A stretch of DNA of 64,000 bases. Source: CAWEYO01 sp963813315 (lineage in GTDB: Bacteria; Pseudomonadota; Alphaproteobacteria; Rhizobiales; Rhizobiaceae). How positions within the stretch are numbered: the stretch's first letter is position 1; the number at the start of each line of letters is the position of its first letter. The stretch is from NCBI GenBank assembly GCA_963813315.1, contig CAWEYO010000004.1, positions 1 to 64,000 on the forward strand. The letters run 5' to 3'. Below the pieces are notes generated by a model, which did no database searches, was not told the origin of the DNA, and worked only from the letters and a program-made list of their open reading frames with translations. Positions 63,491-64,000 of the stretch are shown piece by piece. Both the position numbers and the translations under genes were made by a program.

Positions 63491-64000
63491 ATGAATGAAC
63501 GCCTTCACAAAGCAGTCGACGAGCGCGTAGACGACTTGGTGGCGCTCACTGCCGACTTGATCCGGATTCCCACCGTCAATCCTCCGGGCGACGCCTATGG
63601 CCCGTGCGCCGGGTATATTGCCGACCGCTTGAACAAGCGACGGTTCGAAACTCAGTTCATTCGCGGCGAAGGCGCGCCTGGCGACACCGACCGCTATCCG
63701 CGCACGAATGTCATCGGGCGTTTTGACGGGCGAAGCCCTGGCCCGACCGTTCACTTCAACTCGCATATCGATGTCGTCGAACCCGGCGCAGGCTGGACGA
63801 TCGATCCCTTTGCGGGGATCGTCCGTGACGGCAAGGTGTTCGGCCGGGGCGCATGCGACATGAAGGGCGGGCTTGCGGCTTCCATCATTGCTGTCGAGGC
63901 GTTCATGGACGTCTATCCTGACTTTCCGGGATCCATCGAGATTTCCGGTACTGTGGACGAGGAAACGGGCGGGTTCGGCGGGGTGGCCTATCTGGCAGGG
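63491..64000 (+). CDS. ArgE/DapE-family M20 deacylase, N-terminal part
   Basis: Starts at ATG 63491 (MNERLHKAVDERVDDLVALT) and runs off the window. M20 metallopeptidase features: DLIRIPTVNPPG, HFNSHIDVVEPG (zinc His and following Asp), GRGACDMKGGLAASIIA (bridging Asp), and VDEETGGFGG (catalytic Glu pair). Family members hydrolyse N-acyl amino acids or dipeptides. Divergent from soeA; unrelated. Confidence 0.9.
   Translation, partial: MNERLHKAVDERVDDLVALTADLIRIPTVNPPGDAYGPCAGYIADRLNKRRFETQFIRGEGAPGDTDRYPRTNVIGRFDGRSPGPTVHFNSHIDVVEPGAGWTIDPFAGIVRDGKVFGRGACDMKGGLAASIIAVEAFMDVYPDFPGSIEISGTVDEETGGFGGVAYLAG

Overview
The window looks like chromosome of a GC-rich alphaproteobacterium of the order Hyphomicrobiales, probably close to Mesorhizobium/Phyllobacteriaceae. 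The main evidence is the very-long-chain fatty acid lipid A cluster (acpXL to lpxXL), a long PutA without an N-terminal DNA-binding domain, a DUF1127 mini-protein, many sugar ABC transporters and rhizobial-type palindromic intergenic repeats. This placement is inferred from gene content and not from any marker RNA; no rRNA or tRNA was recognised.

Layout. 1-0.65 kb: end of an acetamidase/formamidase gene. 0.75-10.4 kb (minus): a sugar-uptake and alpha-mannosidase operon (binding protein, two permeases, two GH38 mannosidases, ATPase) in which four of six genes carry frameshifts. 10.8-13.6 kb: a frameshifted IS1182-type element, gene remnants and a duplicated segment. 13.8-22.4 kb (plus): an intact arabinan module with an ArsR-like regulator, a GH51 arabinofuranosidase and a five-gene oligopeptide/oligosaccharide-type ABC transporter; a similar operator-like motif precedes the regulator, the enzyme and the transporter. 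22.5-27 kb: scrap region with an IS5-type remnant, gene tails, a second copy of the duplicated segment, an intact EamA exporter/Lrp regulator pair, and a DUF1127 gene. 27.6-37.2 kb: an accessory element with small hypothetical genes, a secreted nuclease, a membrane-protein gene split by an IS481 element, and a minus-strand block led by a primase-polymerase/AAA ATPase gene; no integrase is present.

37.2-43 kb: a truncated sensor gene, an AraC regulator and a three-gene FrcABC-like sugar ABC transporter. 43-52.4 kb: putA, a di-haem peroxidase preceded by a 28-codon ORF, a PfkB sugar kinase, aldose epimerase and succinate-semialdehyde dehydrogenase, separated by repeat-rich gaps. 52.7-58.3 kb: histidine phosphatase, then acpXL, two ketosynthases, an alcohol dehydrogenase-like gene and lpxXL, which together should build and attach the C28 hydroxy fatty acid of lipid A. 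The first ketosynthase has Glu where the nucleophilic Cys belongs, so the pair resembles a KS-alpha/chain-length-factor heterodimer. 58.5-63.3 kb (minus): a SoeABC-type molybdenum sulfite dehydrogenase. The window ends inside an M20 peptidase/deacylase gene.

Frameshifts are not spread evenly: they cluster in 0.7-12 kb and 22-35 kb, whereas 36-64 kb and the arabinan operon have essentially none. This favours genuine decay of accessory regions over uniform sequencing error, though raw reads would be needed to decide.
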